Of a stretch of 58,121 bases of DNA, positions 32,711 through 41,565 are shown in pieces. The number at the start of each line of letters is the position of its first letter. Positions within the stretch are counted from its first letter, which is position 1. The notes beneath the pieces are model-generated. The model was not told where the DNA came from, did not search any database, and saw nothing but the letters and a program-made list of their open reading frames with translations. Source of the stretch: UBA8389 sp964472175. GTDB lineage: Bacteria > Bacteroidota > Bacteroidia > Bacteroidales > UBA1402. The DNA lies in contig CAYYJF010000006.1 of the NCBI GenBank assembly GCA_964472175.1, forward strand, positions 1 through 58,121. Reading direction: 5' to 3'. The translations under genes were made by a program, and so were the position numbers.

Positions 32711-33898
32711 ATGAGGAAATTAGCAGAGAAATACGCATCGTATCGTGAACCTGAAAGAATTATTGATCTTGGTCTTTACCCTTATTTTCGCAAGATAGAA
32801 TCCGATCAACATACGGTGGTCGAAATCAACGGTAAAAAAGTGTTGATGTTTGGTTCAAACAGTTATCTGGGGCTTACAAACCACCCCAAAGTCAAAGAAG
32901 CCTCAATTGAAGCCATCAGAAAATATGGTACGGGTTGTGCCGGTTCACGTTTCTTAAACGGAACGCTGGATATTCACATCGAATTGGAAGAACGTTTGGC
33001 CAAATTGGTCGGAAAAGATGCTGCTTTGTGCTACAGTACCGGTTTTCAAACGAATTTGGGTGTTGTCTCTGTATTGGGTGGCAGGCACGATTTTCTATTG
33101 ATGGATGAACTGGACCATGCTTCTATCATTGAAGGCAGTCGTTTGTCTTTTTCAAAGTGTCTGAAATTTGCACACAACGACATGGTTTCTTTGGAAAAGA
33201 AATTAAAGCATTGTCCTATCAACAGCATTAAATTGATTGTGGTGGATGGTATTTTTTCCATGGAGGGCGACATTGTCAATCTTCCTGAGATTGTCAGACT
33301 TTCCAAAAAATATAAGGCTTCCATTATGATTGATGATGCCCATTCGCTGGGTGTTATCGGAAAAAATGGTTCTGGAACGGCTTCTCATTTTGGTTTGACC
33401 GAAGATGTGGATTTGATTATGGGTACTTTCTCCAAATCATTGGCTTCATTGGGTGGTTATATTGCGGGTGATAAAGAAGTGATTTCATGGATCAAACACA
33501 ATTCAAGATCTCTGATTTTCAGCGCCAGTATGACTCCGGGTGCGGTTGCAGCAGCGATGGCAGCGCTCGACATCATGGAATCGGAACCTGAACGCATTCA
33601 ACATTTGTGGGATGTATCAAATTATGCGTTGAAAGCGTTTAAGGACGTTGGATTTGATACCGGTGTTTCCTGTACGCCCATCATTCCGCTTTTGGTGTAT
33701 GATGACGAACGTGCCTTGAAAATGACGTCGATCATGCAAGAGGAAGGTGTCTTCCTGAATCCTGTCGTTTCCCCTGCTGTTCCTCCGGGAAGAAGTTTGA
33801 TTCGCTTCTCTTTGATGGCTACCCATACTTTTGAACAAGTGGATGTAGCTGTGGAAAAAATGACCAAATGTGCCAAAATGCTAAAAATTATTCCATGA
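32711..33898 (+). CDS. spt: Serine palmitoyltransferase (sphingolipid synthesis)
   Basis: 395 residues from ATG 32711. An alpha-oxoamine synthase: FGSNSYLGLTNHPKV, GTGCAGSRFLNGTLDIHIELE, IDDAHSLGVIG, and the PLP lysine in MGTFSKSLASLGGYIAG (K242). The SKSLAS sequence and the overall match to Bacteroides and Porphyromonas SPT favour serine palmitoyltransferase over glycine C-acetyltransferase or 8-amino-7-oxononanoate synthase. It condenses serine and a fatty acyl-CoA or acyl-ACP into 3-ketosphinganine. An upstream frame to 32585 crosses the promoter and is rejected. Its TGA overlaps the next ATG by 4 bp. Confidence 0.87.
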   Translation: MRKLAEKYASYREPERIIDLGLYPYFRKIESDQHTVVEINGKKVLMFGSNSYLGLTNHPKVKEASIEAIRKYGTGCAGSRFLNGTLDIHIELEERLAKLVGKDAALCYSTGFQTNLGVVSVLGGRHDFLLMDELDHASIIEGSRLSFSKCLKFAHNDMVSLEKKLKHCPINSIKLIVVDGIFSMEGDIVNLPEIVRLSKKYKASIMIDDAHSLGVIGKNGSGTASHFGLTEDVDLIMGTFSKSLASLGGYIAGDKEVISWIKHNSRSLIFSASMTPGAVAAAMAALDIMESEPERIQHLWDVSNYALKAFKDVGFDTGVSCTPIIPLLVYDDERALKMTSIMQEEGVFLNPVVSPAVPPGRSLIRFSLMATHTFEQVDVAVEKMTKCAKMLKIIP

Positions 33899-34695
33899 AG
33901 AAAGTTGTTTTGATTACCGGTGTTTCTTCCGGTTTTGGAAAAGCAACGGCAGAATTGTTGGCAAAGAACGGTCACATTGTCTATGGAACGGTTCGCAAGT
34001 CCTGCCAGATTTCACCTGAAGTGCATGTGCTTCAAATGGATTTACTGGATGCGGAGTCTGTAAAGATGGCTGTAAATCAGGTTGTTGTTGAACAAGGCAA
34101 AATCGATGTTTTGATCAATAATGCCGGGATGCATTTGGGTGGACCCATCGAAGAAGCTCCTGAGGATTTGTTTAAAAAGCAATTGGAAACCAATGTGAAT
34201 GGTTTGGTGTACATGCTTCAGAGTGCTTTGCCTTATTTGAGAAACAATCCTGGCGCTTTTATCGTCAATTTTAGCTCTATTGGTGGATTGATGGGATTGC
34301 CTTTTCAGCCCTTCTATTCAGCCAGTAAATTTGCCATTGAGGGTTTGAGTGAAAGTTTGAGGTTGGAATTAAAACCCTTCGGTGTACGTGTGGTGGTGGT
34401 CAATCCCGGTGATTTTGCGACCAGCAATACCGATAACCGCATCAATGTGACGGTGCAAGGTGGCCCTTATGAGCGGCAGTTCAAAAAAACACAGGCAAAA
34501 TTTGAACAGGATGAAAGGGGTGGAGGCAATCCGAATGATTTGGCCAAAGTGATGTTGCGTATTGTGTCCTCCAAAAAGCCAAGAAACAGGTATGTTGTCG
34601 CCTCCTTTGAACAACGTTTGTCTGTGCTGTTGAAGCGCATTCTGCCTGTAGGTTGGTTTGCTGCAATTTTGAGTGATTACTATAAAATCAAATAA
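33895..34695 (+). CDS. Short-chain dehydrogenase/reductase, candidate 3-ketosphinganine reductase
   Basis: 266 residues from ATG 33895. A classical SDR: NAD(P)-binding TGVSSGFG (8-15), NNAG (75-78), and the catalytic Ser in NFSSIGG with YSASK (Y141, K145). A basic residue after the second strand (TVRK) fits NADPH use. It starts within the spt stop codon (ATGA), so it is translationally coupled to serine palmitoyltransferase. I infer that it reduces 3-ketosphinganine to sphinganine. The alternative is a general ketoreductase that only happens to lie here. Its end overlaps convergent miaA by 8 bp. Confidence 0.82.
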   Translation: MKKVVLITGVSSGFGKATAELLAKNGHIVYGTVRKSCQISPEVHVLQMDLLDAESVKMAVNQVVVEQGKIDVLINNAGMHLGGPIEEAPEDLFKKQLETNVNGLVYMLQSALPYLRNNPGAFIVNFSSIGGLMGLPFQPFYSASKFAIEGLSESLRLELKPFGVRVVVVNPGDFATSNTDNRINVTVQGGPYERQFKKTQAKFEQDERGGGNPNDLAKVMLRIVSSKKPRNRYVVASFEQRLSVLLKRILPVGWFAAILSDYYKIK

Positions 34696-35599
34696 GTCCT
34701 TTTTCCCCTGATTGTTCAATCAATTCCATGATTTTGTCGAACGCTGTTGGATGAAACCAGTGGTAATCTGTGTCTTTTTTAAACCAGGTGAGTTGCTTTC
34801 TCGCATATTTATGCGTGTTGAACTGAATGCTTGAAATGGTCTGTTTTAAGCTGGATGTGCCATCGAAATAGGCGAAGAACTCTTTGTATCCGACGGTGTT
34901 CAAGGCATTTAAATGTCTGAATGCATATAGATTCCGAGCTTCTTGTTCAAAACCGTCCAGGACCATTTGCTCCACCCTTTCATCTATGCGCCGGTATAAC
35001 TCTGCCCGATCTCTGTTGATGCAGATTTTGACGATTTGAAAGGGCCTGATTTTGGCTGTATCTTTTCGAAAAGAAGAAAATGGCTGATGCGTTTGTCTGA
35101 ATATTTCAAGTCCGTGAATGACCCTCTTGTAATTGTTTTGGTCTACCTGCTGATGGTAAACAGGGTCACATGCTTCCAGTTCTTTTAACAAAGGTGCTAA
35201 ACCAATTGTTTGGTATTCCAGTTGCAATTGCTGTCTGATTTCAGGTGAAATGTCTGGCATGTCGTCAATACCCTTGCAGAGGGCATCAATGTACAACATG
35301 GATCCACCGGTGACCACAATGGTGTCCAGCGTTGAGAATAGGCTTTCCAGAAGCTGCAGGGCATCCGTTTCATATTTTGCAGCACTGTAGGGCTCGTGTA
35401 TGCTTTTGGTGCCTACAAAATAGTGCTTCACCCGACTCAATTGTTCCTGCGTTGGTGCAGCTGTTCCAGTCGGCATTTCTTTGTATACCTGGCGTGAGTC
35501 GCAATTTATAATGGGAGAACCCAGCTTTTCGGCAATGCGAAGGCTGAGTTCTGTTTTACCTACTCCGGTTGGACCGGTTAGAACAACCAGGGTTTTCAC
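34688..35599 (-). CDS. miaA: tRNA dimethylallyltransferase
   Basis: 303 residues. The P-loop LTGPTGVGKTEL, NCDSRQVYKEMPTGTA and FVGTKSIHEPYSAAKYE identify MiaA, which adds the isopentenyl group to A37 of tRNAs reading UNN codons. The start is GTG at 35599; no ATG is suitably placed. It is the last gene of the minus-strand lpxD-miaA group and overlaps the end of the convergent SDR gene by 8 bp. Confidence 0.95.
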   Translation of the reverse strand: MKTLVVLTGPTGVGKTELSLRIAEKLGSPIINCDSRQVYKEMPTGTAAPTQEQLSRVKHYFVGTKSIHEPYSAAKYETDALQLLESLFSTLDTIVVTGGSMLYIDALCKGIDDMPDISPEIRQQLQLEYQTIGLAPLLKELEACDPVYHQQVDQNNYKRVIHGLEIFRQTHQPFSSFRKDTAKIRPFQIVKICINRDRAELYRRIDERVEQMVLDGFEQEARNLYAFRHLNALNTVGYKEFFAYFDGTSSLKQTISSIQFNTHKYARKQLTWFKKDTDYHWFHPTAFDKIMELIEQSGEKGLI

Positions 35600-35610
35600 G
35601 CGTTGTGGAA

Positions 35611-36171
35611 TTAAAATTCTGTGGAGAATTTATCGCTGTCCGCCAAATCGTCTAAACCGGTGAATCCGTCAGTGTCTAATTCATCCATGTCAAATTCCTG
35701 ATCGCCATAAAAAGCATCATCCAATTGGATATTGGAGGTTGATTGTAAGCTGCTTTCATCAAATTCTAACAACTGTACCGGGGGCTCTCCTTCGGACAAA
35801 GTGCATACGGCTTTCGGCAATTCTTTGGAAGGAATAAACTGATAACAGTCAATAAAGTAAGAGCGTTCATTCAACAGGTCGAACACGAATAAGAGTTTTT
35901 GATCCTCTTCTTCGATTAAATCAGATAGTTTGGTGCTTTCCATGACCCAGCTGTCCACTTCCGGACTGCTGTCCATTTCAATCAGTGTGACTTCTGCACC
36001 TTTTTCCCATTCATCATTACACATAAAGAACGATGTCAGCTGATCTTTAGAAAAGCTCACGCTGTCTAAAATTGCATTTTGAAGATCGAGAAATGTTGCT
36101 TCCGAACTGATGGCTATTTCGCGAACAAAATTATCCACCTCGTCGGACAGGAGGCGAAATTTGAATATCAT
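35611..36171 (-). CDS. pRiA4b ORF-3/TnpR-like family protein
   Basis: 186 residues. FKFRLLSDEVDNFVREIAIS followed by SFFMCNDEWEKG, SDLIEEEDQKLLFVFD and an acidic tail (FYGDQEFDMDELDTDGF) matches the plasmid pRiA4b ORF-3-like family as found in Bacteroidota. Despite the family's name there is no transposon here. It sits 11 bp before miaA and 21 bp after lpxA, an arrangement I recall from other members of the phylum. The function is unknown; the compact, strongly acidic form suggests a soluble binding protein. Confidence 0.75.
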   Translation of the reverse strand: MIFKFRLLSDEVDNFVREIAISSEATFLDLQNAILDSVSFSKDQLTSFFMCNDEWEKGAEVTLIEMDSSPEVDSWVMESTKLSDLIEEEDQKLLFVFDLLNERSYFIDCYQFIPSKELPKAVCTLSEGEPPVQLLEFDESSLQSTSNIQLDDAFYGDQEFDMDELDTDGFTGLDDLADSDKFSTEF

Positions 36172-36192
36172 ATACAGATTCGGTTTTAGAAG

Positions 36193-36969
36193 TTAAAAAT
36201 ATCCTTTAATAATACCGCGAGGAGAGTTCTTGACAAAAAGCACAATCTCATCACGTTCTTTTGTGGCAGGTAATTCTGCTTCAATGCGCTCAATTGCATC
36301 GCTGTTGTTCAAACCGGACTGATAAAGATAACGATAAATCTCTTGAATTCCATTAATTTGTTCGTTGGAAAAATTTCTTCTTCTCAAGCCGATGGAATTG
36401 ATTCCACAATAGGAGATAGGGTCTCTTCCGGCCATTACAAAAGGAGGTACGTCTTTGTTGATTCTGGAACCGCCCTGGATCATCACATGTGAACCGATAT
36501 GTGAAAACTGGTGAACCAGACTTCCAGCACTGATGATGGCAAAGTCTTCAATTTCAACTTCCCCGGCCAACTGTACGCCGTTGGACATAATGATGCTGTT
36601 TCCAAGTCTGCAATCGTGTGCCACATGGCAATAGGCCATGATCAGATTGTTGTTGCCAATGACCGTTTTTCCTTTGGAAGAAGTACCACGATGGATGGTT
36701 ACAAATTCCCGTATGCTGTTGTTGTCTCCGATTTCAACCGTTGTGTCTTCACCGTGAAATTTTAGATCCTGAGGCGTTGCACCTATGACTGCACCCGGAA
36801 AAATGACACAATTTTTGCCAATTCTGGTACCTTCCATAATGACTACGTTAGATCCGATTCTGGTACCTTCACCGATAATCACATTGTTGTCGATGGTTAC
36901 AAATGGATCAATCACCACACTGGGGTGGATTTTTGCGTCCGGATGTATATAAGAAAGTGGTTGTTTCAT
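36193..36969 (-). CDS. lpxA: Acyl-ACP--UDP-N-acetylglucosamine O-acyltransferase
   Basis: 258 residues from ATG 36969. A left-handed beta-helix of hexapeptide repeats (IHPDAKIHPSVVIDPFVTI onward) is followed by a helical C-terminus (SNEQINGIQEIYRYLYQSGLNN). The catalytic His lies in AYCHVAHDCRLGN. It starts lipid A synthesis by acylating UDP-GlcNAc. The in-frame start at 36996 would overlap lpxC-fabZ; ATG 36969 leaves a 10 bp spacer. Confidence 0.95.
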   Translation of the reverse strand: MKQPLSYIHPDAKIHPSVVIDPFVTIDNNVIIGEGTRIGSNVVIMEGTRIGKNCVIFPGAVIGATPQDLKFHGEDTTVEIGDNNSIREFVTIHRGTSSKGKTVIGNNNLIMAYCHVAHDCRLGNSIIMSNGVQLAGEVEIEDFAIISAGSLVHQFSHIGSHVMIQGGSRINKDVPPFVMAGRDPISYCGINSIGLRRRNFSNEQINGIQEIYRYLYQSGLNNSDAIERIEAELPATKERDEIVLFVKNSPRGIIKGYF

Positions 36970-36979
36970 TGTATAGTGA

Positions 36980-38365
36980 CTATTTTTTTTTAACAATTTG
37001 AGCCATAAATTCGGCTTCCGATACTATTTTTTCTCCGACAAATGCATAGCCTTTCATGCTGCAAATGCCGCGTCTGATTTGATCAATCAAATCCAAACGG
37101 AAAATCAGCGTATCGCCTGGTGATACTTTATGTCTGAATTTAACGTTGTCAATTTTCAGAAAATAGGTTGAATAACTTTCAGGATTTGGTACACTGTTCA
37201 GGATGAGCAAGCCACCGGTTTGAGCCATGGCTTCAATTTGCATCACGCCGGGCATGACTGGCTCGTCCGGAAAATGACCCATAAAGATTTCTTCGTTTCC
37301 GGTCACGTTCTTGATGCCGACGATGTGTCTGTCGCTCATCTCGATCACTTTGTCAACCATTTGGATGGGCCAGCGATGGGGCAATAATTGTTTGATGCGC
37401 TTGTTGTCGAGAATCGGTGGAACATCTGGATTGTAAACAGGACTTTGTATTTCGACCCGTTTCATTTCCTTGCGGATATGTTTGGCGAGTTGGTTGTTGA
37501 TTTTGTGTCCGGGACGGGTTGCGATGATGTGACCTTTGAGCGGTTTACCAATCAATGCGATATCTCCCACCAAATCGAGTAGTTTGTGTCTGGCTGGCTC
37601 GTTGTCGTATTTGAGCGGTTTGTTGTTGATATAACCAAATTGATTGACCAGTTTGTGTGGTATGTTCATGTGGTCGGCCAATGCATCCAGTTTTTCCTGA
37701 CTCATTTCCTGATCGTAAATCACCAAAGCATTGTCCAAATCGCCGCCTTTGATCAAATTGTGTTGCAACAGCACATCTACTTCTCTGACAAAAACAAAGG
37801 TGCGGCTTTCACAAATTTCATTTTTAAAATCTTCCAGTTTGTTGAGTCTGGCGAATTGGTTGTTCAAAATGCATGAATCATAGCTCACCAAAGTTGTGAT
37901 GCTAAAACCATCGTAGGGTAAAATGATGAGTGATGAACCCGTTTGAGGATCGATTACTTCAATTCTGTTTCTAACGATATAGTACGATTTTGCCCAATCC
38001 TGTTCCTGAATTCCGGCTTCTTCTATGCCTTGAACAAAGGGTAGTGCACTGCCATCCAAAATGGGCATTTCAGGCCCGTTGATTTCGATGAGGCAATTGT
38101 CAATTTCAGCAGCATACAAGGCAGCCATGGCGTGTTCAATGGTGCTGACAACAACTGGACCTTTCTGAAGCACGGTACCACGTTCGGTCTGTTGTACATT
38201 TTCGGCCAATGCTTCAATGATGGGTTTATCTTCCAAGTCAACACGTACGAACCGATATCCTGTATTGGGTTCGGAAGGGCAGAATTTTGCCGTTATTTGT
38301 AAGCCTGTATGGAGTCCCTTTCCAGTGACAGAGAAAGCGTTTTTTAGCGTGAGCTGGTTGGGCAT
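36980..38365 (-). CDS. lpxC-fabZ: LpxC-FabZ fusion: UDP-3-O-acyl-GlcNAc deacetylase and 3-hydroxyacyl-ACP dehydratase
   Basis: 461 residues. Residues 1-300 are LpxC, with zinc-ligand regions STIEHAMAALYA and HKLLDLVGDIALIG and the late GHKINNQLA. Residues about 315-461 are FabZ, with catalytic His in GHFPDEPVMPGVMQIEAMAQ. The fusion couples lipid A deacetylation with fatty-acid dehydration and is characteristic of Bacteroidota and some relatives. It lies between lpxD and lpxA with 5 and 10 bp spacers. Confidence 0.97.
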   Translation of the reverse strand: MPNQLTLKNAFSVTGKGLHTGLQITAKFCPSEPNTGYRFVRVDLEDKPIIEALAENVQQTERGTVLQKGPVVVSTIEHAMAALYAAEIDNCLIEINGPEMPILDGSALPFVQGIEEAGIQEQDWAKSYYIVRNRIEVIDPQTGSSLIILPYDGFSITTLVSYDSCILNNQFARLNKLEDFKNEICESRTFVFVREVDVLLQHNLIKGGDLDNALVIYDQEMSQEKLDALADHMNIPHKLVNQFGYINNKPLKYDNEPARHKLLDLVGDIALIGKPLKGHIIATRPGHKINNQLAKHIRKEMKRVEIQSPVYNPDVPPILDNKRIKQLLPHRWPIQMVDKVIEMSDRHIVGIKNVTGNEEIFMGHFPDEPVMPGVMQIEAMAQTGGLLILNSVPNPESYSTYFLKIDNVKFRHKVSPGDTLIFRLDLIDQIRRGICSMKGYAFVGEKIVSEAEFMAQIVKKK

Positions 38366-38370
38366 TTCAA

Positions 38371-39417
38371 TTATTTTTGTTTACTATTTTTAAGTTCATT
38401 CAATTCTTTTCTAAGTGCTTCGACTTCTGAACGAAGGTCAGGAAGTTTCTTGAAAACGACAAATGAACGTGCAAATTTTTTGTTGTTGATGGCCGGTGTT
38501 CCGAAATAGGGCGAATCATTGGCTTGGATGGAGTTTGAAACCCCCGTTTGAGCGCCTACCTGAACGTGATCACCCACATGGATATGACCGGCTACTCCGA
38601 CCTGGCCGCCAATCATACACTGACTGCCAACTTTGGATGAACCAGCTACACCGGTTTGAGCGGCGATAACGGTGTTGGCACCTATTTCCACATTGTGGGC
38701 AATTTGTATTAAATTGTCCAGTTTGACCCCTTGACGAATGACTGTCGCACCCATGGTCGCACGGTCGATGGTGGTATTGGCTCCAATTTCAACGTTGTCC
38801 TCTAAAATAACGGTTCCGATTTGTGGAATTTTATCATACAAACCATTGCTGTTTGGTGCAAATCCAAATCCGTCGGCGCCAATGACGGCTCCCGGTTGAA
38901 TGATGCAGTTGTTGCCGATTTGGCAATCGTCACAGATTTTTACCCCGGCATAAAGGATGCAATTGTTACCAATTTTCACATTGGAGCCGATGTAAACATG
39001 TGGAAATATTTGGGTGTTATCTCCAATTTTGGAAGATGTTCCTACGTACGAAAAAGGGCCAATGTACACATTTTCACCTGTTTGAGCAGAAGTTTCCAAG
39101 CAAGCCAAAGCATGAATGCCGGACTTTTTGGCTTTTGCCTGGTCCACCAGTTGCAGGAGTTTTGCCAAACTCTGATAGGCATCGTCCACGCGAATCAGTG
39201 TTGCCTGGATGGGTTTTTCCGGTAAAAAATTTCTGTTGACCAGTATGATGCTTGCATTGGTGGTGTATACGAAAGGACTGTATTTTGGATTGGCCAAAAA
39301 TGTCAGTGTGCCCGGGCCCCCTTCTTCTATCTTTGATAGATTGTGGACGCAAACGTCGGGATTGCCTTCTATATCACCAGATAAGAAAGCTGCAATTTGC
39401 TTGGCGCTAAATTCCAT
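38371..39417 (-). CDS. lpxD: UDP-3-O-(3-hydroxyacyl)glucosamine N-acyltransferase
   Basis: 348 residues from ATG 39417. The N-terminal uridine-binding domain (about 1-100) precedes hexapeptide repeats (about 105-310) and a C-terminal coiled coil (LRSEVEALRKELNELKN). The catalytic His lies in NLIQIAHNVEIGANTVIA. It adds the N-linked acyl chain in lipid A synthesis. The in-frame start at 39444 would lie within the promoter (-7 element 39441-39434), so 39417 is preferred. It is first in the group lpxD, lpxC-fabZ, lpxA, ORF-3-like, miaA. Confidence 0.95.
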   Translation of the reverse strand: MEFSAKQIAAFLSGDIEGNPDVCVHNLSKIEEGGPGTLTFLANPKYSPFVYTTNASIILVNRNFLPEKPIQATLIRVDDAYQSLAKLLQLVDQAKAKKSGIHALACLETSAQTGENVYIGPFSYVGTSSKIGDNTQIFPHVYIGSNVKIGNNCILYAGVKICDDCQIGNNCIIQPGAVIGADGFGFAPNSNGLYDKIPQIGTVILEDNVEIGANTTIDRATMGATVIRQGVKLDNLIQIAHNVEIGANTVIAAQTGVAGSSKVGSQCMIGGQVGVAGHIHVGDHVQVGAQTGVSNSIQANDSPYFGTPAINNKKFARSFVVFKKLPDLRSEVEALRKELNELKNSKQK

Positions 39418-39433
39418 TGTAGAAAAATTTGCG

Positions 39434-39441
39434 CAAAAATA
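39434..39441 (-). promoter_or_regulatory. -7 promoter element for lpxD
   Basis: Minus-strand TATTTTTG fits TAnnTTTG, 16 bp before ATG 39417. Confidence 0.5.
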
Positions 39442-39505
39442 CAAAATATTCCAAACTTAAACACATTTTTAGGGCCATCGTTTTATGCAAGTCAGTCATC
39501 TGTGG

Positions 39506-40723
39506 TTAGGAAAGTCTGACATAAGCATAGATATATTTACTGATTTCTTTTGAAAGTAGATCCAGATTGAACATGTCAGAAGCTCTGGTGATGGGTATGG
39601 TTTCACCGTTTTTCAATAAAATTTCAATATCGTCATCCACTTCGTTGTACATGTTGCTGGAAACACAATCCATAGACGTGAAATAGGCAGCTTCCTTTAC
39701 ATTGATGTTAAAACGGTTTGCAATGTGTTCTAAATCAACACTTAATCTGTTCTCTTGTGGTGGCTCGTTGGTCATTTCAATTTTGAACAGATTTCGGTTT
39801 AGCAACATTTTGCTCAAGGTGGAGAGTACAAAATCCGGATGGTTTTGCCATCTTTTTAAGGCGTCCCAAATATCCACATCGTCCAACTGGATGAACCAAT
39901 CCAAATCGGTTTCGGTTAAATCTCCGGGATTTTGGTTGTTGTTGATAAAGTAGGACAAAGCCGGACTTGCCTCCGGCGATTGACCGTTTTTTGATAATTC
40001 GCAAGCCCTTCGTAAGACGTTTTGCAGCATTTTTTCTGCAGCCAGTGATGTTTTGTGCAAATAGACTTGCCAATACATCAATCTTCTGGACATCAGGAAG
40101 TTTTCAATGGAATAAATGCCTTTGGCTTCAATCACCAACTTGTCGTTTTTGACATTGAGCATTTTTAGGATGCGATCCGAACCGACACTACCTTCAACTA
40201 CTCCGGTATAAAAACTGTCTCTTCTCAGATAATCCAATCTGTCCATATCCAGGTTGCCGGATACCAGTTGGTGCAAGAATTTTTTTGAATAGGTGTCTTT
40301 GAAAATCTGAATGGCCAGACTGAGTCTTCCATGAAACTGAAGGTTCATGCGTTCCATGAGTCTCAGGGAGATGGTTTCATGCTCCAATCCCTGAATTAAA
40401 CTGTGTTCTAGAACGTGAGAAAACGGGCCATGTCCGATGTCATGCAGCAGGATGGCTGCCGTGACGGCTTCGGCTTCTTCAGGGGTGATTTCCAGGCCTT
40501 TGGCTTTTAAATGGGCGATGGCCTCATCCATCAAATACATGGCGCCTGTGGTGTGCTGAAAGCGGGTGTGCTGTGCGCCGGGATAAACATAAGGAGACAT
40601 CCCCAGCTGCCGTATGCGGCTCAACCGGTGAAGATAGGGATGCTGAAATACTTCGTAAAGGAAGCCGGTGGGCAAATCAATAAAACCGAACACCGGATCA
40701 TTGATGATTTTCCTTTTCTCCAT
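39506..40723 (-). CDS. HD-domain phosphohydrolase (dGTPase-like)
   Basis: 405 residues from ATG 40723. The HD motif is LLHDIGHGPFSHVLEHS, preceded by HPYLHRLSRIRQLG and GAQHTRFQHT, which supply further metal ligands. This is the SAMHD1-like HD family; some members cleave dNTPs, but most Bacteroidota copies are untested. The frame is open upstream to 40870, inside pyrF, but MEKRKIINDPVFGFIDLP is the family's usual start. It lies 20 bp after pyrF. Confidence 0.85.
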   Translation of the reverse strand: MEKRKIINDPVFGFIDLPTGFLYEVFQHPYLHRLSRIRQLGMSPYVYPGAQHTRFQHTTGAMYLMDEAIAHLKAKGLEITPEEAEAVTAAILLHDIGHGPFSHVLEHSLIQGLEHETISLRLMERMNLQFHGRLSLAIQIFKDTYSKKFLHQLVSGNLDMDRLDYLRRDSFYTGVVEGSVGSDRILKMLNVKNDKLVIEAKGIYSIENFLMSRRLMYWQVYLHKTSLAAEKMLQNVLRRACELSKNGQSPEASPALSYFINNNQNPGDLTETDLDWFIQLDDVDIWDALKRWQNHPDFVLSTLSKMLLNRNLFKIEMTNEPPQENRLSVDLEHIANRFNINVKEAAYFTSMDCVSSNMYNEVDDDIEILLKNGETIPITRASDMFNLDLLSKEISKYIYAYVRLS

Positions 40724-40743
40724 GATTGTGATGTATAAAATGA

Positions 40744-41562
40744 TTATGCCTTGAGGTATCCCTTCATTTCTTCCTGCACTTTGCGGGCTTCTTCCGCTGC
40801 CTTTAGGGCAAAATCCAAGCCGTTTGAAGCATAGATGATTTGACGTGATGAATTGACCAACAGGCCACATTGATCGTTCATGCCGTATTCAACCACTTCT
40901 TTGAGGCTGCCTCCTTGAGCGCCGACTCCGGGAACCAACAAAAAATGATTGGGCACGATTTTTCGAATGTCTTCGAACATGCGTCCACGGGTAGCGCCAA
41001 CAACATACATCATTTGATCTTCGTTCGACCATTCCTGTGATTTGCGCAATACTTTTTCAAACAATCTTTCTCCTTGCTCATCGGCCATTTGCTGGAAGTC
41101 TAGAGATCCCTTGTTCGAAGTTAATGCCAAAAGTATCACCCACTTATCTTTGTATTTTAAGAATGGAGTCACACTGTCTTCGCCCATGTAGGGGGCAACT
41201 GTAACGGCATCAAAAGGCATTTCATTGAAAATGCCTGCTGCATACATTTCTGAAGTGTTTCCAATATCGCCGCGTTTGGCATCTGCAATTAAAAACTGAT
41301 CGGGATACTTTTCGTGGATATATCCGACGGTTTTTTCCAGAGATTTCCAACCCTGAATGCCCAAACATTCATAAAAAGCCAGGTTGGGTTTGTAGGCCAC
41401 GCAATAGGCGGCGGTGGCATCAACGATGGCTTTGTTGAACTCGAAAATCGGGTCTTCACATATTTTCAAGTGTTCCGGTATTTTTTGGATATCGGTGTCC
41501 AAACCAACACACAAAAACGATTGTTTTTGCAGGATGTTCTTGTAAAGGGTGTTTTTGTCCAT
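40744..41562 (-). CDS. pyrF: Orotidine 5'-phosphate decarboxylase
   Basis: 272 residues, the longer (type 2) PyrF. FLCVGLDTDIQKIP opens the barrel, the catalytic Lys-Asp pair lies in IADAKRGDIGNT, and VPGVGAQGG binds phosphate. It makes UMP in pyrimidine synthesis. It is third in the purM, prfA, pyrF, HD group, 3 bp after prfA. Confidence 0.95.
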   Translation of the reverse strand: MDKNTLYKNILQKQSFLCVGLDTDIQKIPEHLKICEDPIFEFNKAIVDATAAYCVAYKPNLAFYECLGIQGWKSLEKTVGYIHEKYPDQFLIADAKRGDIGNTSEMYAAGIFNEMPFDAVTVAPYMGEDSVTPFLKYKDKWVILLALTSNKGSLDFQQMADEQGERLFEKVLRKSQEWSNEDQMMYVVGATRGRMFEDIRKIVPNHFLLVPGVGAQGGSLKEVVEYGMNDQCGLLVNSSRQIIYASNGLDFALKAAEEARKVQEEMKGYLKA

Positions 41563-41565
41563 ATC

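Noticed and set aside
35611..36171. A transposon resolvase or mobile element, as the family name suggests
   Set aside because: No terminal repeats, transposase or target duplication; the gene has operon spacing with lpxA and miaA.
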